Assembly: GCA_003133245.1 (NCBI GenBank)
Contig: PKWM01000012.1
Coordinates: 29,699 to 93,698, forward strand
Direction of reading: 5' to 3'
From: Rhodoferax sp.
Lineage (GTDB): Bacteria; Pseudomonadota; Gammaproteobacteria; Burkholderiales; Burkholderiaceae_C
Length of the DNA stretch: 64,000 bases
This document shows positions 25,132 through 34,109 of this stretch, one piece after another. Below the pieces are notes generated by a model that did no database searches, was not told where the DNA came from, and saw nothing but the letters and a program-made list of their open reading frames with translations. The position numbers were made by a program, and so were the translations under genes. Every line of letters begins with the position of its first letter. Within the stretch, counting starts at the first letter, position 1.

Positions 25132-27320
25132 ACAATCAAAAATGTCGAATGACCAAGCGAGCGGCACAACGGCTGCTGGTCGCAATGTCGTTCCTGTTGA
25201 CCATGCTGGCGGTGCAGGCGCAGACCGCGATTGAGGCAGTGTCGGGGTCGATTCAAAGCGGCGTTGAAGTCCTCAAAATTGACTTGACACAGCCGCTGGC
25301 GGCTATTCCGAAAGGTTTTACTATTCAATCGCCTGCCAGAATTGCACTTGATTTCCCGGGCGTTACAAGCGCCATGGGTCGCTCCACCGTGGAAATCAAC
25401 CAGGGCAATTTGAAATCGGCGAGTGTGGTGCAAGCGGGTGACCGCACGCGGGTGGTGCTCAACCTCAAGCAGGCCAGTGCCTACAAGGCCCAGTTGCAGG
25501 GCAAGTCTTTGATTGTCGTGTTGGATGCGGTGGCGCAGGCAGCGCCGGCAACGCCAACCGTGCCTGTTTTTGCTGAGAACCAAAACCGCGACACCTTGCC
25601 GCTCAAAGACCTGGATTTCCGCCGGGGTGAGGAGGGCGCTGGTCGGGTTATTGTTTCTCTGCCCAATAGCCAGGTTGGTGTTGATATTCGTCAACAGGGG
25701 CAAACCCTGGTGGTGGAGTTCATGAAATCAACCCTGCCGGAGGGCATGCGACGTCGTCTGGATGTGACTGATTTTGGTACGCCAATACAGACGATTAGCA
25801 CTTTCGAGGTAGGTGACCGTGTGCGCATGGTGATCGAGCCCAAGGGGCAGTGGGTCCACAGCGCTTATCAAAGTGACGATCAGTTTGTGGTGGAGGTTAA
25901 ACCGCTCAAAGTCGATCCCGCAAAGTTGACGCAGGGGCCGGGCTACAGCGGGCAAAAATTGTCGCTTAATTTCCAAAACATTGAAGTGCGTTCACTGTTG
26001 CAGGTGATTGCCGACTTCACCAATTTCAACATCATTACTTCTGACTCGGTGACGGGTGCGGTAACCCTGCGCTTGCAGGACGTGCCGTGGGATCAGGCAC
26101 TCGATATTATTTTGCAGGCCAAAGGGCTGGGCATGCGCAAAACCGGCAACGTGCTCTGGATTGCGCCCAAGGAGGAGATCAATGCCAAAGAAAAACTTGA
26201 GCTTGAATCGGTTGCGTCACTACAGAACTTGGAGCCGTTGCGGACCCAGTCGTTCCGTATAAATTATGCCAAAGCAGTTGAAATAGCAGCCCAACTGACT
26301 GCAGCTGGCGGAACAGGAACAGGAACAGGAACAGGAACAGGAACAACAGCAAATGGAGGCAGCTCGCGCTTGCTAAGCTCGCGTGGCAGTGTGATCTCCG
26401 AAGCGCGCACCAACCAGATTTTCGTGACCGATATACCATCCAAACTAGAGCAAGTGCAGCAATTGATTGCTAAACTGGACATCCCGGTGCGCCAGGTTTT
26501 GATCGAAGCGCGCATTGTGGAGGCATCCGATACTTTTGGTAAATCCCTGGGCGTCAAGCTGGGTGGCGCTGATCTGCGGGCTCAACAAGGGGGTACTGGC
26601 GGTTACTCGTTGGGCGGTGGCAATAGCGTGGCCTTTGGCACCAGTTATGTCAATGTGGTCCCCACGACTGGCGCTGGTGGCACGCTCGTGTTACCTACTG
26701 ATGGTGGCACTTCATCCTCGCCTTACTTCGTCAATCTGCCCGCTGCGCCACAGAACGGGTACAACCCGGCGACTTTTGCAGTCTCGCTTTTCAGTGCGGC
26801 AGCCAACCGCTTTCTTAACCTGGAACTGTCAGCGCTTGAAGCTGATGGCAAAGGCAAGGTTGTTTCGAGCCCGCGCGTGGTCACGGCTGATCAGATCAAG
26901 GCTTTGATTGAACAGGGGACCGAGTTGCCCTATCAGGTGGCATCCTCCAGTGGCGCAACCTCCATCGCCTTTCGTAAAGCAAATTTGAAGCTCGAAGTGA
27001 CGCCGCAAATAACACCGGAAGGCAGCATCATCCTGGCTCTGGATGTGACCAAAGACACGGTGGGCCAGCTGACCACTGCCGGGTTCGCCATCAACACAAA
27101 GCACATACAGACGCAGGTGTTGGTAGAGAACGGCGGTACCGTCGTCATTGGTGGTATCTTTGAAATGACTGAAAATGATGACGAAACCAAAGTGCCTGTG
27201 CTGGGAGATTTGCCTGGTATTGGCAACCTGTTCAAGAGTCGCTCCAGAATCGCCAACAAGCAGGAAATGCTGGTGTTCATAACGCCCAAGGTGGTGGCTG
27301 AACGCGATGCCGCGCGCTAA
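25128..27320 (+). CDS. pilQ: Type IV pilus secretin PilQ
   Basis: A 730-residue outer-membrane secretin through which the pilus exits. After a signal peptide (ending VQAQ) come two AMIN domains (about 45-140 and 165-265) that bind peptidoglycan, an STN/secretin N0-type domain (LNFQNIEVRSLLQVIADFTN), an N1 domain, and the secretin barrel with VPVLGDLPGIGNLFK near the C-terminus. Between N0 and N1 lies a Gly-Thr repeat coded by six copies of GGAACA (26310-26345), followed by a flexible Ser/Gly stretch. ATG 25128 overlaps the pilP stop by 4 bases. Confidence 0.96.
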   Translation: MNNQKCRMTKRAAQRLLVAMSFLLTMLAVQAQTAIEAVSGSIQSGVEVLKIDLTQPLAAIPKGFTIQSPARIALDFPGVTSAMGRSTVEINQGNLKSASVVQAGDRTRVVLNLKQASAYKAQLQGKSLIVVLDAVAQAAPATPTVPVFAENQNRDTLPLKDLDFRRGEEGAGRVIVSLPNSQVGVDIRQQGQTLVVEFMKSTLPEGMRRRLDVTDFGTPIQTISTFEVGDRVRMVIEPKGQWVHSAYQSDDQFVVEVKPLKVDPAKLTQGPGYSGQKLSLNFQNIEVRSLLQVIADFTNFNIITSDSVTGAVTLRLQDVPWDQALDIILQAKGLGMRKTGNVLWIAPKEEINAKEKLELESVASLQNLEPLRTQSFRINYAKAVEIAAQLTAAGGTGTGTGTGTGTTANGGSSRLLSSRGSVISEARTNQIFVTDIPSKLEQVQQLIAKLDIPVRQVLIEARIVEASDTFGKSLGVKLGGADLRAQQGGTGGYSLGGGNSVAFGTSYVNVVPTTGAGGTLVLPTDGGTSSSPYFVNLPAAPQNGYNPATFAVSLFSAAANRFLNLELSALEADGKGKVVSSPRVVTADQIKALIEQGTELPYQVASSSGATSIAFRKANLKLEVTPQITPEGSIILALDVTKDTVGQLTTAGFAINTKHIQTQVLVENGGTVVIGGIFEMTENDDETKVPVLGDLPGIGNLFKSRSRIANKQEMLVFITPKVVAERDAAR
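26310..26345 (+). repeat. Six tandem GGAACA units inside pilQ
   Basis: Six exact copies of the hexamer GGAACA code for an alternating Gly-Thr run in the linker after the N0-type domain of PilQ. As the unit is six bases, copy-number change would not break the frame but would lengthen or shorten the linker by two residues per step. Confidence 0.9.
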
Positions 27321-27356
27321 GCATTGCGGCTGAAATTGAATCACAGGAAGATGGCT

Positions 27357-29444
27357 ATGAACTTATTGAAATATGCAATCAGTCTGGCAGTTGCCATGGC
27401 ATTGGTCGCCTGTGGCGGTGGCGGGGGTAATCCTGGGACTGCCAGTGGTGCGCCGCTCCCAGCGGCGAGTGCGCCGGTGGCGGCTCCGTCCATGACCCTG
27501 TTTGTGTACAACTCTCTGGGGGCCAAGGTCTATAGCGTGTCATCTGACGCTGTGTTCACTGCCCGAGCGACTGTGCTGGATGCTGTAGGTGCCCCGGTTG
27601 CTAACAAGCTGGTGACGTTCTCGAATACAGGCTTTTCAAATTTAACCGTATCGCCGACGACCTCTGTAACCAACGCATCGGGCATCGCTGAAATTACCGT
27701 GGCACCCAGCGCAAATTCTACCGGTGGTGGCGTCTCCATGAGTGCTTCTGCAACGGTGGGCAGTACCGCAGTGACAGCTCAGGTGGATTTTGCTGTTTCT
27801 GCCAACAGTTCTTCAACTACGGCTTCGGTTGTCACTGATTTTGTCTTGCTCCTGAGCAAAAATACGATCAACAACAGCGGGACAGACCAGGCCCAACTGA
27901 GTGTCGTCACGGTGGACGCCAAGCGCAATATTGTCCCGGGTGCCTCGGTTGTGGTGACCTCCGATCAAAATAGCATTTTTACACCTGGCAGTAATGCAGT
28001 CACTGACGCGTCCGGAACCTATACCGGCACTTTGACGATTGGCAGTGATAAGTCAGATCGCGACGTTACCCTTAGCGTGACGGTGAACGGCATTACCAAG
28101 CGAACCATAGTGCGGGTGGCGGGGAGCCGTTTGTCGATTCAGGCTTTGCCCAGTGCCCCGGCACCAAGCCAATCAGTGACGGTCACTGCCACACTGGTCG
28201 ATTCAACCGGGAGCCCTATACCCAATGTGGATGTCACCCTGGACGGGACTGTTCCCGGATTGCAAAATCAAAAACTGACTACAGATTTGAATGGCATCGT
28301 CAGCAGAGTCGTGACCGCACCAGCAGCATCCGGCAGTTACACCCTATCGGCCAGCGGTAGTGGCGTCAGCGCGGCGAACTATCAACTCAATGTTTTCAGT
28401 AGTTTGGTGCCAGATGCGGTGATCCCTGTAGGCGCGACGCCGTCCTTGTCTGCTTCACCCAACGTGTTGGCGATCAACAGCAGTGGAACCAGTGCCAATA
28501 AGTCAACCTTACGCTTCTTGTTCCTTGACAGCACCAACAGTCCCGTCAAGAACGTGCGCGTCCGTTTTGATGATATTACGACCGGTCTTGCCCTGGTTGG
28601 TGCCTCCATTTCGAGCGCTGCCACCACGCTTTATACCGATGACTCGGGCGTGGTTCTGGTCCAGTATATTTCCGGCCAGAACTCGAGCCCAACCAATGGC
28701 ATCACGGTGCGGGCGTGCTACTCTGCGAGTGATTTTGCTGCCCCCGCCTGCCCCAATTCCGTCAACGTCAATTTGACTACGGTAGGTCAAGCTCTTGCCA
28801 TTTCTATTGGAGATGATAATATTTTGACGACGGGTGCAGGCACCTATATCAAGAACTTCACCGTGACCGTTGCCGATTCGGCGGGCCGGGCAGTGGCCAA
28901 TGCGCCGGTGGCTATTTCTGTGGACTTGACCCATTACGGGAAAGGTTATTTCGCCTCACCCTACTATGCGAGCGATGGCGTGACAGTTCTTACTGACCTT
29001 GGCTTGACTGTGGTGCCGTCTAGTCTGACAACCGACTATCCGGCGTTGACTACGACTGATCCGGCCACTAAGCCGCAGCGTGTTTGGTGTCAAAACGAGG
29101 ATACCAATCGCAACGGTAACGTTGATCCAGGTGAAAACGTCAATGGCAGTGTTGATAGCAATGGGCAGCCCACGCTGGAGCCGCGCAAGAGCGATTTAAT
29201 TGTCAGTTATGCTGATCCCGCTGTAACCGTCACCAATGCCAGTGGCGTGCTTGTGATCAAGGTGGAGTATTCACAGCGGTTTGCTACCTGGCTGGCCTAC
29301 CGGGTCATTGCGACAACTAGCGTTTCAGGTTCGCAGGGAATGGCTGAACGTTTGTTTGTGACGGGTTTCCTGGACGCGGATGCAAAGAACGGTTCTTTTC
29401 TGACCCCGCCCTATGGAGTCGGTTCCTGCCTTAGTCCTAATTGA
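27357..29444 (+). CDS. Large Ig-like repeat lipoprotein between pilQ and aroK
   Basis: A 695-residue predicted lipoprotein: signal MNLLKYAISLAVAMALVACG, Cys19 followed by a Gly run. The mature part has at least four Ig-like repeats of the Big_1/invasin type, each with a V-DA-G-P/V-NV-V pattern (for example ATVLDAVGAPVANKLVTFSN and TLVDSTGSPIPNVDVTLDGT). Near residues 581-593 DTNRNGNVDPGEN matches a calcium-binding DxNxNGxxDxGE loop. Likely surface or periplasmic adhesin-like; exact role unknown. The ribosome site AGGAAG at 27345-27350 fits ATG 27357 better than ATG 27351. It directly follows pilQ, but the gap of 36 bases with no terminator suggests it is co-transcribed with the pil genes. Confidence 0.75.
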   Translation: MNLLKYAISLAVAMALVACGGGGGNPGTASGAPLPAASAPVAAPSMTLFVYNSLGAKVYSVSSDAVFTARATVLDAVGAPVANKLVTFSNTGFSNLTVSPTTSVTNASGIAEITVAPSANSTGGGVSMSASATVGSTAVTAQVDFAVSANSSSTTASVVTDFVLLLSKNTINNSGTDQAQLSVVTVDAKRNIVPGASVVVTSDQNSIFTPGSNAVTDASGTYTGTLTIGSDKSDRDVTLSVTVNGITKRTIVRVAGSRLSIQALPSAPAPSQSVTVTATLVDSTGSPIPNVDVTLDGTVPGLQNQKLTTDLNGIVSRVVTAPAASGSYTLSASGSGVSAANYQLNVFSSLVPDAVIPVGATPSLSASPNVLAINSSGTSANKSTLRFLFLDSTNSPVKNVRVRFDDITTGLALVGASISSAATTLYTDDSGVVLVQYISGQNSSPTNGITVRACYSASDFAAPACPNSVNVNLTTVGQALAISIGDDNILTTGAGTYIKNFTVTVADSAGRAVANAPVAISVDLTHYGKGYFASPYYASDGVTVLTDLGLTVVPSSLTTDYPALTTTDPATKPQRVWCQNEDTNRNGNVDPGENVNGSVDSNGQPTLEPRKSDLIVSYADPAVTVTNASGVLVIKVEYSQRFATWLAYRVIATTSVSGSQGMAERLFVTGFLDADAKNGSFLTPPYGVGSCLSPN

Positions 29445-29453
29445 GCTTGGTTT

Positions 29454-29987
29454 GTGTTTGTCGCCCTCATCGGCCTCCCTGGCTCCGGCAAGTCCAGCGT
29501 CGGAAGGCAACTTGCCCGGCGGCTGCAACTTCCCTTCTTTGACTCGGATCACCTGATCGAGCAGCAGCTCGGCTGTTCCATCCGCGAGTACTTTGAGCAC
29601 GAGGGCGAAGAGCGGTTCCGCGACGTTGAGGAAGCGGCGGTTGACCAGCTCACGCAGAACCAAACCGGCGTCTTATCAACCGGCGGTGGTGTGGTTTTGC
29701 GGCCCGGTAACCGGGACCATCTGCGTACACGCTGCCAAGTGGTCTATCTGAACTCTTCTCCCGATGAACTGTTCCGCCGTTTGCACCACGATAAAAATCG
29801 TCCTTTGTTACAGGTGGCAGATCCATTAAATCGCTTGCGCGAACTGCATACCGCGCGCGATCCGCTCTATCGTGAGACGGCGCATTTCATAGTTGAGACA
29901 GGTCGTCCTTCGATTGCTACCTTGGTCAATATGATTTTGATGCAACTTGAGTTGGCCGGGTTGGTGGCCCTAAACTCGCGTCCATGA
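29454..29987 (+). CDS. aroK: Shikimate kinase
   Basis: A 177-residue P-loop kinase that phosphorylates shikimate with ATP. Walker A is [11 protein letters not shown] (residues about 7-17), shikimate-binding Asp in FFDSDHLIE, Arg in FRDVEE, GGG in STGGGVVL, and the lid Arg in RPLLQ. GTG 29454 is used as the start, since no ATG is in frame before the P-loop; there is no strong ribosome site, so it may be translated by coupling to the upstream gene. Its stop overlaps the aroB ATG by 4 bases. Confidence 0.95.
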   Translation: MFVALIGLPGSGKSSVGRQLARRLQLPFFDSDHLIEQQLGCSIREYFEHEGEERFRDVEEAAVDQLTQNQTGVLSTGGGVVLRPGNRDHLRTRCQVVYLNSSPDELFRRLHHDKNRPLLQVADPLNRLRELHTARDPLYRETAHFIVETGRPSIATLVNMILMQLELAGLVALNSRP

Positions 29988-31090
29988 ACGACTCCGACCT
30001 CCAAACCGTATTCATCGACCTGCAACAGCGCAGCTACCACATCGCCATCCGTGGTTCGTTATTCGACAATCCGCTGAGCTACGCCGAGTTGCCTGCGGCC
30101 AGCAGTGTGCTGATTGTGACCAACACCACGGTGGGGCCGCTGTATGCCGAGCGTCTGCAAGCGGCTTTGCAGGGCAAGTACCCCAACATCCATACGGTGA
30201 CGCTGCCCGATGGGGAAGAGTTCAAGACTTGGCAAACTCTGAATCTTATTTTTGATGCCTTGCTGATGCATGGCTGTGATCGCAAGGCAATTCTTTTTGC
30301 TCTCGGCGGTGGCGTCGTCGGCGACATGACCGGTTTTGCCGCCGCCAGCTATATGCGCGGCGTGCCCTTTGTGCAGGTGCCAACCACTTTGTTGGCGCAG
30401 GTGGATTCTTCAGTGGGTGGCAAGACCGGTATCAACCATCCTTTGGGCAAGAACATGATCGGCGCCTTTCATCAGCCACTCAAGGTGGTTTGTGATCTCG
30501 ATACGCTCAAGACCTTGCCTCAGCGCGAGCTCAGTGCCGGGCTGGGTGAGGTGATCAAATATGGGCCGATTGCCGATCTTGAATTTCTGGTCTGGCTGGA
30601 GGCGCACATCGAGCAACTCATGGCACGCAACCCGGCAGCGCTGGCCCATGTGGTCAGGCGCAGTTGTGAAATCAAGGCCTGGGTGGTGGCGCAGGATGAG
30701 CGTGAAACGGGGCTGCGCGCCATCCTCAACTTTGGCCATACCTTTGGCCACGCCATTGAAGTGGGGCTGGGTTACGGCGAGTGGCTGCATGGCGAGGCAG
30801 TCGGCTGCGGTATGGTGCTGGCGGCGCATTTGTCGCAACGCCTGGGCTTGGTGGATGCCACGTTTGTTCAGCGATTGACCACGTTGATCCAACAGGCTGG
30901 CTTGCCGGTGAAGGCTCCGCTGCTATCCAGGTCTGACAATGCCGGGCGGTATTTGGAACTCATGCGGGTCGATAAAAAGGCCGAGGGCGGTGAAATCAGA
31001 TTTGTCGTAGTCAATGCGCTGGCCAGCGCGAGCCTGCGCACGGCACCGGATGCGCTGGTGCGCGAGGTGATTGATTTGTGCTGCACATAA
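29984..31090 (+). CDS. aroB: 3-dehydroquinate synthase
   Basis: A 368-residue NAD- and metal-dependent enzyme that converts DAHP to 3-dehydroquinate, second step of the shikimate pathway. NAD-binding [13 protein letters not shown], substrate Lys/Asn in [13 protein letters not shown], and metal ligands in [10 protein letters not shown] and LHGEAV are all present. Length is normal. Tandem with aroK by overlap, as in most proteobacteria, and followed immediately by dgt. Confidence 0.97.
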   Translation: MNDSDLQTVFIDLQQRSYHIAIRGSLFDNPLSYAELPAASSVLIVTNTTVGPLYAERLQAALQGKYPNIHTVTLPDGEEFKTWQTLNLIFDALLMHGCDRKAILFALGGGVVGDMTGFAAASYMRGVPFVQVPTTLLAQVDSSVGGKTGINHPLGKNMIGAFHQPLKVVCDLDTLKTLPQRELSAGLGEVIKYGPIADLEFLVWLEAHIEQLMARNPAALAHVVRRSCEIKAWVVAQDERETGLRAILNFGHTFGHAIEVGLGYGEWLHGEAVGCGMVLAAHLSQRLGLVDATFVQRLTTLIQQAGLPVKAPLLSRSDNAGRYLELMRVDKKAEGGEIRFVVVNALASASLRTAPDALVREVIDLCCT

Positions 31091-31091
31091 C

Positions 31092-32285
31092 ATGACGCTT
31101 GCTGCCTACGCCTGTGACCCTGTTGATTCGCGCGGCCGTCGTTATGCCCAAGCACCGGCGATCACACGCAGCGAGTACCAACGTGACCGCGACCGTATCG
31201 TTCACAGCTCGGCATTTCGACGGCTGGTGTATAAAACGCAGGTGTTCCTCAATCACGAAGGCGATTTGTTTCGCACGCGCTTGACGCACTCGCTGGAGGT
31301 GGCGCAACTCGGGCGCTCGATTGCGCGCTCGCTGCAACTCAATGAAGACCTGGTCGAAGCCATTGCGTTGGCGCACGATCTCGGTCACACGCCGTTTGGC
31401 CATGCCGGGCAGGATGCGCTCAACGACTGCATGGCTGCCTATGGCGGCTTCGAGCACAATCGGCAAAGCTTGCGTGTGGTGGACAAGTTGGAACAACGCT
31501 ATCCGCAGTTTGATGGCTTGAACCTGACGTTTGAGACCCGTGAAGGCATACTCAAGCATTGTTCTCAGGCCAACGCCCAAGCCATAGAAAAGCGTGAACC
31601 CGGTGGTGTCGGCCAGCGTTTTCTGAACCTCACCCAGCCCAGCCTGGAGGCGCAGTTGTGCAATTTGGCCGATGAAATTGCCTACAACTCACACGACCTT
31701 GACGACGGCGTGCGCTCTGGCTTGATTACGCTGGATCAACTTCAGGAGGTGGCGCTATTTGATGATTTTCGACGCCAAGCGCTGGCCGAATTTCCCCACT
31801 TGCAAAACAAGGCGCAGGGTCGCCGACTGCTCTACGATGCGCTTCGCCGCATGCTCAGCGCGCAGGTGGAAGACGTGATTGCTGCCACCACGACGGCGCT
31901 GCAAGTCACCGCGCCAATCAGTGCGGACGCAGTGCGTCAGTCGGCCCCTTTGGTGCAATTTAGTGCAGAAATGCGAGCCAAGTCGCAAGCACTTAAGGTT
32001 TTTCTATTGCGGTGTTTGTACCGCCATCCTCAAGTGATGCACGCCATGGGCCAGGCGCAACAAGTGGTGCGCTCGCTTTTTGTCGCTTACCTGGCGAGCC
32101 CGCAAGAAATGGCTGAAAGTTTTACAACCCGATCAAAGGTGGCGGGTGACGCACCCAATGCAGTCAACGCTGGAGCGCGTGTGGTGGCCGACTATATTGC
32201 CGGCATGACGGATCGTTTTGCAGTGCGTGAGCATGAGCGCTTGATGGGGCTGAAGCCGTTGTCCGCAATTGCCGGCCTGGAATAG
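31092..32285 (+). CDS. dgt: Deoxyguanosinetriphosphate triphosphohydrolase (dGTPase)
   Basis: A 397-residue HD-superfamily enzyme that cleaves dNTPs to deoxynucleoside and triphosphate. The HD ligands are in RLTHSLEVAQLGRSIARSL and AHDLGHTPFGHAG. The C-terminal region is shorter than in E. coli Dgt, placing it with the type 2 dGTPase-like group found after aroB in beta- and gamma-proteobacteria. ATG 31092 lies one base after the aroB stop; a start at 31071 inside aroB is less likely. It overlaps the frame preceding the next gene only in its last codons. Confidence 0.92.
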   Translation: MTLAAYACDPVDSRGRRYAQAPAITRSEYQRDRDRIVHSSAFRRLVYKTQVFLNHEGDLFRTRLTHSLEVAQLGRSIARSLQLNEDLVEAIALAHDLGHTPFGHAGQDALNDCMAAYGGFEHNRQSLRVVDKLEQRYPQFDGLNLTFETREGILKHCSQANAQAIEKREPGGVGQRFLNLTQPSLEAQLCNLADEIAYNSHDLDDGVRSGLITLDQLQEVALFDDFRRQALAEFPHLQNKAQGRRLLYDALRRMLSAQVEDVIAATTTALQVTAPISADAVRQSAPLVQFSAEMRAKSQALKVFLLRCLYRHPQVMHAMGQAQQVVRSLFVAYLASPQEMAESFTTRSKVAGDAPNAVNAGARVVADYIAGMTDRFAVREHERLMGLKPLSAIAGLE

Positions 32286-32292
32286 AAAAGCC

Positions 32293-33207
32293 ATGGAAAC
32301 AAATAGTACAAATCAATCCGGCGACAGTGAGTTCAGGGCCAAAAAACCGGTGGGTTCCCAGGCAAGCGGCGTTGGTGCACTTGAACTTCGCCCGGGCCAG
32401 TCGATCGAGTTGCTTAAAGAATTGCATATCCTGACCCGCGACGGCAAGCTCAACCAGGATTCGCGGCGCAAACTCAAACAGGTGTACCACCTGTACCAGT
32501 TTATCGAGAAGTTGTTGTTGGAGCTGACTGACAAGGCTGCAGGCAGTGAGGGCGGCATCACGCTTGCCGACCACGGTGCTGGCAAATCGTATCTGGGTTT
32601 CATTATTCACGACCTGTTCTTCAAGGCCCGGCAAACCGGTCACATCTACGGCATTGAGACCCGTCCCGAGTTGGTGCAAAAATCGCGCGAGCTGGCGGCC
32701 AGGCTGGGTTTTGAGCGCATGTCGTTCCTGAACTTGAGTGTGGCTGATTCAGCCAGGTCGGACGAACTGCCCGAGCGCGTTGACGTCGTGACTGCGCTGC
32801 ACGCCTGCGACACCGCCACCGACGATGCGATTGCTTTTGGCTTGCAAAAACACGCTCAATTCATGGTACTGGTGCCCTGCTGTCAGGCTGAAGTGGCAAG
32901 GTGTTTGAACGAGCACAAAGCTCTCTCGCTCTCAAGCACGCCCTTGGCCGAGCTCTGGCGTCACCCGCTACATACACGCGAGTTGGGCAGCCAGATCACC
33001 AATGTGCTGCGCTGCCTGTATCTGGAGGCAAGCGGCTACCAAGTCACTGTTACGGAACTGGTGGGCTGGGAACACAGCATGAAAAATGAACTCATTATTG
33101 CGCGCTATAGCGGGCGGAAAAAGCGCAGTGCTGCCGAACGCCTGAGCGCCATTTTGGAAGAATTTGGCCTGACCGACTTGCTTGAAACCCGTTTTACTCT
33201 GCAATAA
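32293..33207 (+). CDS. SAM-dependent methyltransferase, METTL25/GSTCD-like
   Basis: A 304-residue protein. The N-terminal half has a helical region (LLKELHILTRDGKLNQDSRR) and then a class I methyltransferase core: motif I as ADHGAGKSYLGFI (about residue 95), GIETRPELV for motif II, and TALHACDTATDDAI followed by VLVPCCQ, a pattern of the Methyltransf_32 group (METTL25, GSTCD C-terminal domain). Substrate unknown. ATG 32293 is the start 8 bases after dgt ends. The last residue and the stop codon lie inside the left repeat of the RAYT unit (33202-33230), so the present C-terminus was set by that insertion. Confidence 0.78.
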   Translation: METNSTNQSGDSEFRAKKPVGSQASGVGALELRPGQSIELLKELHILTRDGKLNQDSRRKLKQVYHLYQFIEKLLLELTDKAAGSEGGITLADHGAGKSYLGFIIHDLFFKARQTGHIYGIETRPELVQKSRELAARLGFERMSFLNLSVADSARSDELPERVDVVTALHACDTATDDAIAFGLQKHAQFMVLVPCCQAEVARCLNEHKALSLSSTPLAELWRHPLHTRELGSQITNVLRCLYLEASGYQVTVTELVGWEHSMKNELIIARYSGRKKRSAAERLSAILEEFGLTDLLETRFTLQ

Positions 33208-34047
33208 TTGGGGTCAGATTCCAATTATTTTTCATGGCTCGTCTTCCCCGCCTCACGTTGCCCGATTATCCGCACCATATTATCCAGCGCGGTAACAACC
33301 ACCAGGCGATTTTTGCCTCAGTGGCTGACTATCAGATGCTGCTCGAATTGCTGGCTGAGAACGCCAAGAAGTTTGAGGTAGCAATTCACGCCTATGTGTT
33401 GATGAGCAACCATTTTCATCTGTTGGCTACGCCACATACATCCAATGGTCTGCCGCAGATGATGCAGGCGGTGGGCAGGCGTTATGTGCGCCATTTCAAC
33501 GATACCCAAAAGCGCAGTGGCACCTTGTGGGAGGGGCGCTACAAGTCCACCCTGATCCAGACCGAGCGGTACTTACTGGCCTGCATGGTCTACATCGACC
33601 TTAACCCAGTGCGCGCAGGCCTGGTGGCGCAAGCGCGCGACTACCCCTGGTCTAGTTACGGGAACTACGCTGGGCTTCGCTGCGAGAAATTAGTCTCCCC
33701 GCACTCGTTGATTTGGGAGCTTGGGAACACCCCTTTTGCGCGTGAGGCGGCTTATGCCGAGCTGGTGCAAACGGGTATCAACCCGGCGCAACAGGCAGAG
33801 TTGACCGATTCGACGCTGACCGGATGGGCGCTGGGTGGCCCTGGTTTTTTGGCTGATTTACAAAAAATAACGCAACGCCGAGCAAGCAAGAGCACGGCTG
33901 GACGGCCAATTTCAGTTCAAAATACAAGCGAGAAGTAGCAAAAAATTGTTATTGGAATTGGTTCCAGCGCTATTGTTTCTAATATGTCCCTAATTATTTG
34001 TTGAGTATAAAATACAACAAATAATTGGAATCTGACCCCAATTATTG
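33202..34047 (+). mobile_element. RAYT (REP-associated tyrosine transposase) unit with 29-bp inverted ends
   Basis: 33202-33230 and 34019-34047 are perfect 29-bp inverted repeats. Each is itself a hairpin: AATAATTGG pairs with CCAATTATT around the loop GGTCAGATT, like a REP element. Between them lies one intact HuH transposase gene (33234-33938) and about 80 bases of AT-rich trailer. No target duplication is seen, as expected for a single-strand HuH mechanism. The unit sits between the methyltransferase gene and gltB, and lies upstream of the gltB leader. Confidence 0.85.
33234..33938 (+). CDS. REP-associated tyrosine transposase (RayT/TnpA-REP)
   Basis: A 234-residue HuH-superfamily (Y1) transposase of the IS200-related RAYT type, which handles REP sequences as single strands. 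The HuH motif is His60-Phe-His62 in LMSNHFHLL and the probable catalytic Tyr is Tyr120 in CMVYIDLNPVRAG. The N-terminus MARLPRLTLPDYPHHIIQRG is the family's usual start. The gene is intact. It starts 3 bases inside from the left inverted repeat, with no classical ribosome site; translation may depend on the upstream gene or on the hairpin. Confidence 0.9.
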   Translation: MARLPRLTLPDYPHHIIQRGNNHQAIFASVADYQMLLELLAENAKKFEVAIHAYVLMSNHFHLLATPHTSNGLPQMMQAVGRRYVRHFNDTQKRSGTLWEGRYKSTLIQTERYLLACMVYIDLNPVRAGLVAQARDYPWSSYGNYAGLRCEKLVSPHSLIWELGNTPFAREAAYAELVQTGINPAQQAELTDSTLTGWALGGPGFLADLQKITQRRASKSTAGRPISVQNTSEK

Positions 34048-34109
34048 TGCTTGGAGTTTTTGCTGCGTTGCAGTATCCTTTTGTTTTCAGACAACTTTAG
34101 GAGCGCGCC

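Noticed and set aside
26310..26345. Phase-variation switch in pilQ
   Set aside because: The repeat unit is six bases, so slippage changes length but cannot turn the gene on or off.
26650..26760. Second low-complexity run in pilQ as a repeat array or CRISPR-like pattern
   Set aside because: It is ordinary Gly/Ser/Thr-rich coding for the secretin loop with no regular unit; no CRISPR array is seen anywhere in the window.
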